Assembly (NCBI GenBank): GCA_011800805.1
Contig: MPNW01000571.1
Location: forward strand, 1 to 64,000
Reading direction: 5' to 3'
DNA from: Hirudo medicinalis
Lineage: Eukaryota; Annelida; Clitellata; Hirudinida; Hirudinidae
DNA length: 64,000 nt
How positions within the stretch are numbered: position 1 is the stretch's first letter; each line of letters starts with the position of its first letter. The position numbers and the translations under genes were made by a program. Below the pieces are notes generated by a model. It saw only the letters and a program-made list of their open reading frames with translations, was not told where the DNA came from and made no database searches. This document shows positions 1-19,900 of the stretch, piece after piece.

Positions 1-1739
1 TCTGAGGCCGCAGTCAGCGTCTCATTGGATTTGGACGACGAAAACCGGAAGTAAGACTCCATAGTCTTACGGCAAGGAGAAGAGCGTCAATCATTTGGAG
101 GGTCCCGGCACACTCCACCATAACGGTAACATCAGAATTGAGTCAAAGAAGAGACACCGGACAACTGTAACGCCAACGGCGTATAGGAAGCGCTGCAGTA
201 GCGGTTTTTTCTTAAATATCGTGGCGATATCGGACGTAAGATATTTGTCGTGATATCGTGTTTGTATCTATTGGACACTCCGTTTATTGTATGCTGCTAG
301 ATTACATGTATGATGATAGGAAGAAAGATGATGATAGGAAGAAAGAACAAGCTGACAGTCTGATCACCGGATGAGGCCCAGCCCTAAGAGCATAAGGATT
401 CAGGACCGAAACGTTCATCGAAGGGGCCAACCCTCTGAAGATCTCTGTCAGAAGGCTCCATCAAGAGTTTCTAAAAAAAAAAACATCCAAAGAATTTATT
501 AAATTTAAAATAAATTTAAACAACTTTAAACCAGCTGGCGAAAGTTGAAATTTTAATATCTGAATGTTTGATGGCAACATACAGTAAAACGTCGATTACC
601 CGATTCTTTGCAACCCTTGATACAATGTTCAGGTGAGGAATGATTCAAGTGTAGAGAAAGTGAATGCATATAATGAAAACTTTTTTCATTCAATGAAGCA
701 AGAAAGAATTGAAAAGCATAAATAGTTATAATAGGGACATGTTCTGAGTAGTGTTGCTTTATATTGCATATTGATGATAGCTTTTTCAACGAGCTTTTTC
801 ATTTGTCTTTTGTAAATTGAATAGTTGCGTTGTTGTTTGCCATATAAATGAATTATCGAAGTTTCACAACAGGTTATGACGATGTTAGTTATCCGGACAA
901 CTCTCCCAACTGATTCGAATAATTGATAATTCCAGAAACATTTCTCAATTTTTTGATTTTTATATATAATTGTAGAGAAGACTGGAAGTTATTCGATGAA
1001 CAACACACAAATTATAATTCACCCGTTTGAACAAGTTAATCATTAACTTTATTAGTATTGTAAAATGCACCCCAAGTGGAAAGACTTGAAAAGTGGACAA
1101 TTTCTAATCAGAATGCTTAATTATGACATGAGGAAGTCTCTACAAGCATTGAAGAACCTGCAGACGACACTTCCTTGCAACAGAACAACACAATAGTCAG
1201 ATCCCTAACGTCTTAAACATCCAAGTCTGGGTTTCATAAAATCCTATTTTAAAATAGTCTGAAGTTTTAACAGCAGTCTAGCAACACTAAATTTGTTAAG
1301 TTCAAAAGTCTATCACATTTACGTAAGTCCACATCCCCGACCTGTTCGTTGTCTTTCAAACTTCCATGTCCATTAAGTGGTATTTAACTCGTGTTATATT
1401 AATCAAATTTGTAGAGATAAAACAATGAAAACGAGATACGTAATATTTTGATTTTAATCACACCATAAGTATTTGTATGAATATGTACAGATCTAAATAA
1501 AGCAAAATTTTATCAAATCTAACAAACGGGATTCGACAAATGTTAGCGAAAATGAACAAAGACATCACTAACCATTCAACAAATAAAAATTGCTATTTAT
1601 AAAACTGTTGATGATAATGTTGATTTTGAAGTCCATTAATCAAATTCAGAGTCAATTTGGAAGGCTACAAAGGTGGATGCCAGGAATTTCTTCTAAATTG
1701 GGTAATAAACATCTCGGATTCAAGTGATACCTCCTATAC
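1..1739. other. Non-coding flank, 3' of PMCA gene
   Basis: No exon-like stretch with homology was found here. Around 310-345 a 17-base unit starting tgatgataggaagaaag occurs twice. A stretch near 395-415 (ggaccgaaacgttcat) resembles sequence often seen at ends of retroelements, but no coding remnant supports that. The open frames here are short and AT-driven. Part of the stretch next to 1740 is probably the 3' untranslated region of the pump gene on the minus strand. Confidence 0.5.
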
Positions 1740-9402
<7,663 letters not shown>

Positions 9403-11219
9403 ATCTAAATTTTAATGTCTTCAATGTCAAACTTGTGTAGATGCAGTTCAATGAACTGTTTCAAACGTGTACGATTTGTCTTGTCCTCGTTCAGAAGAAT
9501 AACAAAATGCAGTTTGTTCGATAAACATGCATTTGTTAGTTTAATTAAGACCCATGCTAATTGATGTCAACTCAAAAGAAACTAATTTTCATCAGAAATG
9601 CAACAGATTCATTAGAATGGATAAATTCCATATAAAACCAGTTCTGATTCAAGTTTATCCTCGGTAATTAAGATATACATCGTTCAGGTATTTAATCAAG
9701 TTAGAAAGCGTCGAAAAACATTCTCAATAAACAAACATTCTGACGTCGAATTTAAATAACACATTCTACAATGAAATGATTAAAATGACTGCTATTATCT
9801 CATTCTAACAAGCATAAATCATCAAACACCTCAATAGCCCAAATTTAAAAATAAAATATAAGGGGACTCAATTTAGCAGACGATAGTTTTTTTTTAAATT
9901 TTGGAGGTTTATTGTTGTATGTTGCTCGGTGAATATCCGTTTTCAAAATAATTTTTATCATTTTCTTTTTGGCATCATTTTTTTGCCGAGCTAATATTGA
10001 GAATAGCTAATGAAAATAAAAATGTATACATTCATGTAACTTTCACATAACGAAATTAATTTTTCTATCTTTTTAAATTGTAATCGTTTTGTATTGTGGA
10101 ATTGTGGGGACATGCACATTTCTGAAGAAAGGTCTCCAAAATCGAGGGCTCAATACTTGCAGCTATCTGTTATCTAAGAAACTTCTGCAGGTGTAGGTTG
10201 GCGGATGGGTTACATAAGGCACTCAAAAGATCGACTAAATAAAAAACAAAAATACAAATACTTCTGGGTTTCACACAACTTCAGTTCAATCTATTTTATT
10301 CATTCAAGCAAACTTTTTGCATAAACTTTTAATATTTTAGACCGATTTTTATTTTTGTCTTAATACTGATTTCGGATGGGTCGTGGATTCACGGCAATTA
10401 GTAGTTCAAATGTGTGACGTAAAGTTCAAAAGTAATGCTCTCCTCAGACTTTTTTTAAAAATCATGTAATATAACATAATCAAATTAGATGTGTCACTTT
10501 TTTGGGCTTCAATGAATGAATTTGTTACTATCACTTTAAATAAGCGACGAGACAAGTAAAATGTCGACATAACATCTGTTATAGTGTTAATATGTGAGAT
10601 AAGCGAACATTTTTTGAGTATTTATTTTTGATCAACCGCGATTAGTTTTTCGTTTTCTTTTCAAAGAATGGTCGATAAATCTGAAAACTACGTGACTTGA
10701 TTTATGTCCTTAATTTGATGAGTAAAACGTCTCCTAGAGGTGGTTCCAGTCTAAATTTTGAATTTTATATAAACGTAAACTCACTGTCACAGGGCCGTAT
10801 TTAGAAATTGCTTTTGATGAGTCAAATATTTAATTTTTAATTCTTCATGATTTTTTTTACTTTATAGAACAAACAACCAAGAATGTAATTTAAAAATAAT
10901 TCATATTTCTAAACGAGGTAGTTTTTAAAAACAAGGTTAACAAGATGCCCACTAGGGGCTTTGATGCGTTTTTTTGCATAAATATAAAATGATTAGAGAA
11001 TTGAAACTAATAACATACATAGCCAAGAGGTTATAGTATTTGATGAATAAGAGTTTGTTATTGTTTGCCTTATCATTTAGGGGTGGCAATAACAAATTCC
11101 TTAAGGTGGACATCTTGTCCTTCTACCCTACTGTAAGAAAGTCATTGAAAAATTCTAAATTGTGGCACAAAATAATAAATGTAAAAGTCTTTACATTACA
11201 ATATAAGACTACAACGCCG
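9403..11219. other. Intergenic stretch upstream of PMCA
   Basis: AT-rich sequence with no supported exon. It should contain the PMCA promoter and any untranslated first exon, since the coding start is at 9402 on minus, but no core promoter motif stands out. The stretch 10190-10245 is a fragment of repeat R1. The frame at 11040-11243 has no recognisable domain. Confidence 0.5.
10190..10245 (-). repeat. Short fragment of repeat R1
   Basis: On the minus strand it reads ttatttagtcgatcttttga then gtgccttatgtaacccatcc, the same 5' block seen at 6640-6715, 46340-46400 and 62015-62080. Only this head portion is recognisable. Confidence 0.5.
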
Positions 11220-12810
11220 ACCAATTTTGTCAAATTCATCTAAAACTTCTTGAGGATCTACCAAGATATCTTCATGAATGCTGAGAAAAGCAAGTCCATT
11301 CAGTCTCATTTCACTTGTTGAGTTTCTAATATATGACTTGATTCTTTTTAATGAGGAGAAAGATCATTTGCAATGAAGCTATCAAACTCTGCATGGTTAA
11401 TGAATCTTTCTTCCAGTTGTGGGCACAAGTGATCTAAAAATGGTTTTTATGTTGTTGTTTATTAACGTCAGTTACATAAATGGATGATAAGGACGGTCCT
11501 TCCACAACTGGTTTCGAATACATGCTGCCACCGTGAGAGGCGAAGCCTTAACCACTAGACCATGCGGGAGCACACCAGAAATTGCAAAAACATCACCCAT
11601 TGCCCAGAATTTTTGACTGGTACATTGTCACGGGTGGTTTGCACTGATGTTAATCCGGGTAAAACAATGTCTTCACCATTAATAGACTTGAGCATTTCTT
11701 TGAAACTAAATTTGAAGATTTTTTAATTCGAATTATTTCAGAAGGGTAACCAGTAAACGACGCTGCACTGCCTGCATAAATACTCTTTGCGATTTATGCA
11801 ATCCGATCAGTTTTCTGAGCTCCAACTAAAACTAAAACTTTTTTTTAGACTAACATGACTTCATAAAGTATTTTTAATTTCAGGATAAAACGCTTATTAA
11901 TAACTTAGGCGTCAAATTATAAGCTAAGCCCATTTTATCCCAGTGTGAATAAGTAAAAATTTAATGACCTTAAGAAAAGTTTAGTAGGCGATCTGATAAG
12001 GAGAAATTATTAATCGTTAAATTCAGTGGCATACTTTCAAATGGCAGGTCCCCGCAATCAAAAATCAAAATGGACCCTTTGAGGACTTGAGGGTTTATGT
12101 GTAACTTGCATGGTCAAAACAATACAAGACAAAATTAGATAATGAGATTCCATTAAATGTACACCAGATTTTAAACACATTAATAAAATTATAATCTTTT
12201 TAAATAAATGGGTTGCAACCATTAACGAAACTTAATAATGAAAATGTAAGTCGAAATAATTTCTTTACAATCTACTAATAACATGCATTTTTTTAAAAAT
12301 CTATGCAGCTGTTCACTTCACCTAAGACACGGTTACAAATATTTACTCGAAATCTATCCTCTGAATCGTTGATTCTGTGATCATCTATTACAACTCATCA
12401 AAATGTCGCTCAGCTTTTTGATTCTTCTATCTTCACATTTCACCTCAATACCCCATGTTTCAGCAACAGCAATTGCTTCTTGTTTAGCTTCCGTGAACTT
12501 GTTCCTGTAATTTGTAGTCACTTGCAGGACAGTTTCAAGATGATGTTTAGCTATACATCAGCTTTATCATTTTGCAAATATTTCGAAGCCACGTCAATTG
12601 CTCCAAAATTCTTAGAACATTTTTCCAACAAAGGATGCAAGTTCAAAATTGTCAACATATCTCTTTAGTTGAAGGCTTCTTCCTATTTCTTCCCTTTTGC
12701 ATGATTTGAAATTTATTTTTGTCAATAACTTTAAAATCGTTTTATAATTATGCTTCATATCAGGCAGTGTTAGCAATCGACCAAACCAGCATGTTGGGTT
12801 TAGTTTCACA
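11220..12810 (-). pseudogene. Decayed hAT-type (TTF/ZMYM-like) transposase
   Basis: Fragments of one transposase can be read in order on minus. At 12809-12612 comes LTLPDMKHNYKTILKLL, then KREEIGRSLQLKRYVDNFEL. Around 12560-12370 comes YRNKFTEAKQEAIAVAETWG. At about 11420-11220 comes the C-terminal dimerisation part, with IRNSTSEMRLNGLAFLSIHE and DPQEVLDEFDKIGRR. These match in pattern the conserved end of hAT transposases and their domesticated ZMYM-like relatives. Stops, frameshifts and a SINE insertion at 11452-11575 break it. It is a relic with no intact open frame. Confidence 0.75.
11452..11575 (-). repeat. tRNA-derived SINE, copy 1
   Basis: On the minus strand a tRNA-like head reads cgcatggtctagtggttaag, an A-box, then cctctcacggtggcagc, and a B-box-like gtattcgaaacc, followed by a shared tail (aggaccgtccttatcatcca, then tttatgtaac). 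The layout and the tggtctagtgg start recall tRNA-Glu. The same head and tail recur at 13471-13590. The acceptor stem does not pair as in a working tRNA. It interrupts the hAT relic. Confidence 0.8.
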
Positions 12811-13102
12811 GCGGATTAGCCAGTCACATTAGTTAGCATATCGCATCTGTTAATGTTGTGACCAAAAACTTATACATATCTTGCAAAATGTTGAAAAACT
12901 TAACTTTTGAAACACAAGTAATTGGTAATGGAAAGGCAAAAAAAATGGTAATGGCTGTCTGTTAGATGTCGTGGTTGATAAATAAGTTGAGAAATACATA
13001 TGCTGTAGATGCAGTCTGTGCAACTTTCTCGCAAATAGGTTCATTTAATTTATCATTTTTTCTTTCTCTGTAGTCCTCTTTCATCCAAATTTTAAGCTTC
13101 TA

Positions 13103-13200
13103 CAACACCGTACGTCGGCAGCCGAATGGTTAGTAAAATCGCTTTGGTGCGGCTCCATTAGAATTTCAAGTTCTAGCCGCTCGCAAGATTTTCTTTAGCT
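13103..13200 (+). repeat. Possible tRNA-derived SINE head, second family
   Basis: On plus, gccgaatggttagtaaaatc looks like an A-box region and caagttctagccgctcg like a B-box about 50 bases later, with the spacing of a tRNA. The sequence is not the same family as the copies at 11452 and 13471. No cloverleaf closes well, so this is a degenerate tRNA-like element rather than a gene. Confidence 0.4.
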
Positions 13201-13470
13201 AATACTGGTTTTGGACTCAGTACAAAGCGATAATTCAGGTGTCTTTGCTTTGCTTGAAGTTTCAAATTTTAACAGAAACGCATATACTGACTCGTAAATC
13301 TTAATTTCATTTTCAAATTCTTGTTTCCATAGTTACGCCATTGATTAAATTACCATTAAGTGATTACATAAATTAGACTCTAATTATTAGAGGGTCTTTA
13401 TCCAATGGAGCAATACATTTTATTCACGCCGCGTTTATCAAAGGGCCCTTTCTCCTCTAATAATTCTAAA

Positions 13471-13590
13471 TGTTTATTTACGTCCGTTACATAACTGGAT
13501 GATTAGGACGGTGTTCCCTCAACGGAATTCGAATCCGTGCGGCCATCGCGACAGGCGGAAGCCAACCGTTAGACCATGCGGGAGTACCCC
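13471..13590 (-). repeat. tRNA-derived SINE, copy 2
   Basis: On minus it reads cccgcatggtctaacggttg (A-box), cttccgcctgtcgcgatggc, then ggattcgaattccgttgagg (B-box), followed by accgtcctaatcatccagtt and atgtaacggacgtaa. Head and tail match copy 1 at 11452-11575 base by base over most of their length, which makes this a dispersed family. The B-box is closer to consensus than in copy 1. Confidence 0.8.
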
Positions 13591-14094
13591 ACCATTTGGA
13601 GGGATAACCTAAATTACAAGGCGACCTACTATGGATACGATTGAGCTACGGGATGCTAGCCGATTCGACCATCTTATCGCTGACCCCAAACTCAACTATT
13701 TTCCAGTTGTTAATTCATAATTAATTCATTTGTCATTTGGAACTGTTTAGAAATTTTTCCGCAATTAGATTTCTCCTCACGAAAAAAGTTGCCGAGCACA
13801 CCTCTGAACGAATCAAGCCCCTGATGAACCTTCAAAAAAGCTAGGAAAACAAACCTTTTGCATTCCGTAAACAAGAAATTCTAGAATAAGACTACGTGCC
13901 GCTGGTATTCCTCCACACTACTGAACTTAAATGTTTTCGAACTCCTAGCTATGATTCGACTTACATGACTTTCCATCGCCTCCAGCCCCACTTATCAATT
14001 AGGCATATCAAATCCATGTGACGTCAGAAAAAAAGTAAATAAAAAAAAAGAAAAACAAAAAAATGTTTAAAATCAGAATTAATAGACGATTTGT
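13591..14094. other. Intergenic, nothing recognised
   Basis: Between the second SINE and the end of the LRMDA-like gene. No homology, no exon signals in context. A poly-A-rich patch lies at 14035-14062. Confidence 0.5.
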
Positions 14095-14229
14095 ATGATT
14101 CTTGCGTGGATATCTCTGGCTTTCATCATGTTGCTGGTAGGAACTCTTGTAGGAAGAGATGATGATCCTGATGAAGACGACATGGATGAAACATTCGGCG
14201 ATTGGAACTATATGGATTACTTACAATGA
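14095..14229 (+). CDS. Candidate 44-residue membrane microprotein
   Basis: An ATG-to-TGA frame of 45 codons, too short for usual ORF cut-offs. The N-terminal half (MILAWISLAFIMLLVGTLVG) is a clean single membrane helix. The C-terminal half is strongly acidic (RDDDPDEDDMDETFGDW) and ends in aromatic residues. An AG acceptor-like aattaatag lies 10 bases before the ATG, so it could also be a 3' exon. It runs antisense just beyond the stop of the LRMDA-like gene. I do not recognise a family. The composition is too organised for random AT-rich sequence, but there is no homology or expression evidence. Confidence 0.35.
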   Translation: MILAWISLAFIMLLVGTLVGRDDDPDEDDMDETFGDWNYMDYLQ

Positions 14230-14237
14230 TTGGCGCA

Positions 14238-16376
14238 TCACAGATCTTTGTTTCTTATAAATCTATTTCCCTCAGAAAACTTTCCAGAGTAGGTGTGTCG
14301 TACTTTACCAAAAGATGCTGCAAATAAGCGCGTTAGTGAACTTAAATCAAGTTTCAAAAAGATTCAATTATGAATGATATTCGTACCATGCGAGGATTTC
14401 AAAGAAGTCTTTGGAAGAGGTTTAAAACTATCGTCTGGTCTATCAAACTAAAAAATAACAACATAAACTCCCTCATCACTGAACCAATTATAATTTTAGG
14501 ACTAACATTTGTAGGATTGACCCTCGTTGAAGGTCTCACGGTTTTTAGGAAAGGTCCTTGTCTCGACGCTTCTTCTCTATCCATGTTGCGAAACATGGAG
14601 GAATCGAGAGCATTTAACTTTGGAAGTTTATAGAGAACATATAGCCTGTTCATTTAGAAAGCACGGTTAACTTTATTCAGTGCAAACAGACCTCCAGGAC
14701 TTAATGTTTCAACCCTTCAACAACATCCTTATGGAAATAAGTTTTGGTAAAACTTCAAGTCAAAAATCGTCGGAAAATTTGAATCCAATTGAGAAGAATT
14801 CTAATGTAAACAAAGTAATTTGAAACACAATGGTACTGGATGTTGAATGTTTGTAAACCTGTCCAAGAGTCTCAATTAATTCCAGAGAATGAAAATTCCT
14901 TAAAATTAGCTGCTGACCTCATTTCAGATTCAACCACATACAAAAGACCTCCGCGCATTTCAAAGTCGACCACAAACACGGAAGCAAAGCGTCAATCACT
15001 GTTGATCAGCGCTTCGATTAACAAAACTTTTTATTAATAAATGATATTAAATACAACAACAGGATCTCCTAGTAAGAGCTGATCATAGAAAACTAGTTAA
15101 TTCCTATGCAGTCCAATGTCCTAGGACTGACATCTTAATCTTCACTTGCCTTCAATAATTTTGTCGTTTCTTTGGGGAAAATGCTCGAGCATTAAAAATC
15201 AACAATCCTATTGCATCTCGATTCAAAATGGCTTTTTGTCAAACGTAAATGGATCCTTTCGCTTGAACCTTTTAGCCCGTGTTTCCGCTTTTGCAACGAA
15301 TCAATGCGGGCACTTTGACGTCGAAGCAAGAGGCAAGTAAGAGTAAATGATTTGCGAGAATTCTTCATCGTCTTCAAAGAAAACCGCCTTTCACTATTTC
15401 TGACCAAAGTTCGAAAGGCATATTGTCTTTACTAATAGATTTTTTTTTTACTTTTCTATATCTAGTTTTACGTAAGACCAATCAAGCTCAGCTTTAAATC
15501 GAGACAAAGGTCTCAATGTTTCTTAGACACAACCAACCCACTTCGAATTGCACAGGCAAGTCCGAATAGCAGATGGTTACTTCAATAACATTCCTCAATG
15601 TCTTCTGCAAGTTATGAAACCGATTTCCTTATAATTCAAATACTCGAGAAACTATAACATACTAGAAACTATAAATACGGAGTCTAAAATACTTGAATGC
15701 AGATGGGTTTTTGTTGAAGGGGCATTAAGTAATAACTGAAGGTCTTTAATAGGACCGTTAACGAGCACTAAGAGACCTATAGCATCTGTAATCATCTTCC
15801 GTTTCCTCTTCACTGCCAAGTTGGTCGGGACATACAGGGTTGCCAAGGAGAGAAAGATACGTTAAAGACGGACAACATCGCTGCAAGGTGTCGAGAAGGC
15901 GATCGAGATTTGCTATGTTCGAATTAGTTCAGTTAAGGGCCTGTAAGTTCTCGGCATTATAAAAAGAAAAATCCATGCACATGTACTCGAACTAACTCGA
16001 GTATTTTTTTAACAGAATAGGTGCAAGGATATTTCATTCTTGTTTAGGCTGAGAGTTTTTAATCTTGGGAAGCAGGGCAGCGAATCAAAATCGCGATCGT
16101 CCAGTTGATTTTTATCCAGGATGAGTTCGCTTAGATTGAAAAATGCGGACAACTTTTGTAACTCCCTGTTAGGAAATTACGTGCATACGATCAATAAGCA
16201 CCTCGTAACCAAACAGAATTTCAATGCTCAAGTATCTCAGGGTTAGGAGCTTACCTGAAGTTTTTTCCTGAGAGATCCAACCTGGAAACCCTCTCCACCT
16301 GCTCTAGCAATCCGAACTCCTGCGTTCCTTCAGCATATGTCTGACGAGAACAACGTATAAGTGAATTGCACGCCAT
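14238..16376 (-). CDS. LRMDA: LRMDA-like leucine-rich repeat protein
   Basis: Five exons on minus: 16376-16255, 16165-16014, 15912-15777, 14645-14485, 14317-14238, with agreeing phases and a total of 216 residues. The human protein (leucine-rich melanocyte differentiation-associated) is about 200. Residues 33-40 [10 protein letters not shown] begin the repeat array, followed by [24 protein letters not shown] and [16 protein letters not shown], then EDDYRCYR joined to [14 protein letters not shown], which is the LRR cap. The last exon has [15 protein letters not shown], matching the conserved C-terminal end of the family. Known role in vertebrates: melanosome differentiation (albinism gene). 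Its role in animals lacking melanocytes is not settled. It is divergent from the TRP gene at 16991. Confidence 0.9.
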
Positions 16377-16990
16377 ATTTGCTGCGTAATTAAGCGAACC
16401 ACATACAACGTTACCGGATACGACATCCATTCTGATATACGAGTTTTACAACTAAAGAGCAAATGTAAAAAGAGCTATTGATGACACGTAACAGCTAATA
16501 TGGCATAACAATTAGAACAAATGGAGAATCAATCGAACAACTAATCCATTCAACGCAGGCTGCATGGCGCCCGGCTGCGACTGTTGTGCCTAATTATTTT
16601 AAGCTTACATGATTTGTCACGAGATAAAAACAGGCCTGTTCGACTGAAGCGCTTTCTTTTAAATCTTAACTTAAAATTGTAATTTCTGTCATACGATTGA
16701 ATTTTATAATCGAGTAATCTGTGACGTCTCTAAATAAAATTGATTTACTGAAATAATTAAGTCGACATCGAAGGCATTATATTTATTGACTTGCCGAAAA
16801 GCAATGTTCTGCAAAGTACCGCTAATCGATTCGGTAAATACGATGGAAGAGTAAAATGGGATTTCTGTCCTTTTGTTATAAAAATGCGACTCAGTTCATC
16901 AAAGGTTACCTTTGAGGTTTCAAGAATTAAATTAATTAAATATTATGTCTGAATTTGAACTAACACTTAAGCGCATTAAATAAACAACTA
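16377..16990. promoter_or_regulatory. Shared divergent upstream region, LRMDA-like / TRP
   Basis: The two coding starts face away from each other across 614 bp. The region must carry upstream sequence for both genes if the hand-built starts are right. No TATA box or other motif is clear enough to name; a tgacgtc half-palindrome lies near 16721. Untranslated exons cannot be excluded. Confidence 0.35.
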
Positions 16991-19900
16991 ATGAAAAAGT
17001 TTTTCAGCAAGAAGGGTTTTTCTAAGCAGGGGGAACATGCCAAGTCAGCTCAAGAGAGGCAGTCCATCGTCACGAGATCGTGTTCAGACGATGACGAACT
17101 TGAAGTGAATGTCAATGCCAATGGCGTGAAACTCATCCCAGCACAAAACGATGACAGTATTGACAACTTGACCAATAAAAGCACAACATTCGTTAGTTTG
17201 CATAATTTTTTATTGAAAAATACTAAGTCTAATTAAGTCTAAGTCTAATTTATTCAATTTTCATTTTTTATATTCAGAGACGTCGAATGCGGAAGCAAAG
17301 GCCTGCTTCAAATTCTTTTGCCAAAGCTAGACAAGAATTATCTGCGGCCATTGATGCTGACGATGTTGAAATGTTTGAGAATATTCTCGACAAGAATGAG
17401 AAATTTGGTTTGACTCTTGAGAGCAGGGAACTGATCGATTATCACAACTCAAAGACCTTATTTCACGAAGCACTTGAGAAAGACAAGCGTGTGATCGCAA
17501 ATTATATCGCAGAAAAATGTTCCATCAGTTATCTGTTGGATGATTATCCTGACGTAATAAGGAGAGAATCGAGGAGAAAGCTGCGTTCGACCTTTGCCAA
17601 CAGGCGAAAAACATGCCTACATCTCATGGTAGAAAAAGGAAACAAAAAGGTTTTGGAGTTGGTGATGAGTCGACTGAAGAAAGCGTGCACCATTGTAGAT
17701 GATAACCTCAATACTTCTTGGCCAAAATTGCCGTCTTTTGGGTTCTGCAAAACACAGAAAGATCTTGAAGTATTTCTCAGGGCAAGCGTTACTTTTGATA
17801 CCAAAGATAGAAGAAGAAGAACTGGAACAGCTATCCATCTCGCCGTGGTCAGTGGACAATGGCAGACCCTCGAAATCTTGACTTCTCATGGACTCAGCGT
17901 GAACGATAGAGACAGTGAACAGGAAACTCCTTTGATGCTGGCTGTTCTGCAGGTATTAGCATTAGTTCTGAATTTCTAAATTTAGGAACTTCAAAAATTA
18001 TTGTTCGATTTTAATAGAATCAGACAGAGTCGTTTATAGAGCTCGTCAAACTACAAGCAGACGTCAACATGCAGAACAAACAAGATTGTTCTGCTTTGCA
18101 TTTGGCCATCAGCGAAGGACGCGACCACATGGTAAAGGTCCTTATAGACGAAGAATCGACCGATCTCAATGTTGAACGCATCAAAAATCCAAGGTGGCCA
18201 ATAGAAATGGCTGCCAAATCTAACAATGCTCGAGTGGTCGGCTGGCTTCTTGATCGCAAGAAAGGTAAAGGGGCAGTGTTTAGAGCCAATGTTCACCAGG
18301 CCCTGTTAATCGCGGCATCAAACGGATTTGCTGACGTCATATCAGTAATTTTAGAACGAAAACCAAAGCTTTTAAATAAACCAGATGACTTTGGCAACAC
18401 ACCTGTAATGCTGGCTACCGACTCAGGAAAACTGGAAGCAGTGAAACTTCTTGTTGAAATGCCTGACATAGATCTAGACAAAAGGAATAACCTAGGACAA
18501 TCTGTGTTTGATTTAGCAATGAAATTGGAAGACGAATCTGTGCTGTGCTTTCTGCTTGGACGTGTGAGATTCAACGAAGCACTGGATAGTTTCTACGTGC
18601 ACACGGCTGTGGCCAACGGAAAAGTTGATCGTTTGAAACTTTTGTTGGCAGACGATCATCCCCACGAAAGACTTCATTTGCTCGAAGAAACAACAGAAAA
18701 TTCTGTCTATCATACGGCTGCCGCATTTAATTCTTCGGAAGTCATTGATCTTTTTCTGGACGAAACTGACGACATAAAAGATTTCCAGAATAAAAATTAT
18801 GAAACTGCCCTGCATGTGGCTGTTCGTAGAAATCACGTGGAGTCGGTAAAATCGCTGCTAAACAAACGAGTGAGAGTCGACATTTTAGATGGCGAGGGTC
18901 AAAATGTACTTCATGCAGCTATCACCACAAGAGCAACTGGAATAGAAATAGTTGAGATGTTGATCGAAGCATTCGAAAAGGTTTATTTTATTTTGAATAA
19001 CAATACAATTAGACATTAAAAAAAAACCTTTGATTTTTTTGAAGGTCGACCCTACTCTCATCAACGAACAAGAATCCAATGGCAATACGGCACTCCATCT
19101 GTCAGCCATGTTTAATAAACCAGAGGTAATTAGAAAACTAGGAGTATGCGATCCAGAAATTGAGAACAAAGATGGTGAAACAGCTCTACACGTGGCTGCC
19201 AGAGCTGGTTCGGTTGAATCAGTGAGAACACTCTTGGAATTGTTTTATGTGGATAGAAGGGCCAACATTGATCGCAGAGATGAATTAGGATTTACCGCTC
19301 TTTATAGAAGTGCTGAAAACGGAGACAGAGATAAATACGAACTGATGCTTCTCTTCGGAGCAGACATGGGATTAACAAGTGAATCCGGACCCAGCATCCT
19401 TCATCGGCTTGTCGAATGTTGCAGAGCTGATCCCAATAAAGCAGAGAAATACGCCAGCGTTTACCGATCCACAGTGGAATGGTCGGTGGTATGGTACTGT
19501 CGTAAGAAAGGTCTAAGATGTCCACTGGCAAATACCAACCAATTTTATCTCGTGCAACTCGACGCCGTGAGACTGCTTACTTCAGACACCCTTTACGATG
19601 GATGCAACGTCATGCAGTATGCCGCGAAGAAGGGTGAGAGCAACTTATTGAAGGTTATACTCGAAACTCCAAACGTCTACAAATTTAATAGGAACAGCCC
19701 CCTTCGCTTAGAAAAAATTCAAGAACATCACATCTGCTCAGTGAGAGGCAGCAGTCTCTCCATTATGTCTGATCTTAAAAGCGAAAGTAATAAAATCGTT
19801 CAAATGGAGCAAAACGAAGGAGAACTTGCAAAGTTTCTAGATGAGAAATCATCGTTACCATCCAGTGCCGTCTTGTACGATGCCACTTTTCTCATTCCTG

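Noticed and set aside
340..440. Possible hammerhead-ribozyme or Penelope-type end (cggatgag ... ggaccgaaacg)
   Set aside because: The core has a mismatch (cggatgag instead of ctgatgag) and the stem II arms do not pair; no reverse transcriptase nearby.
553..789. Minus frame of 78 codons
   Set aside because: AT-rich, no domain, no splice context.
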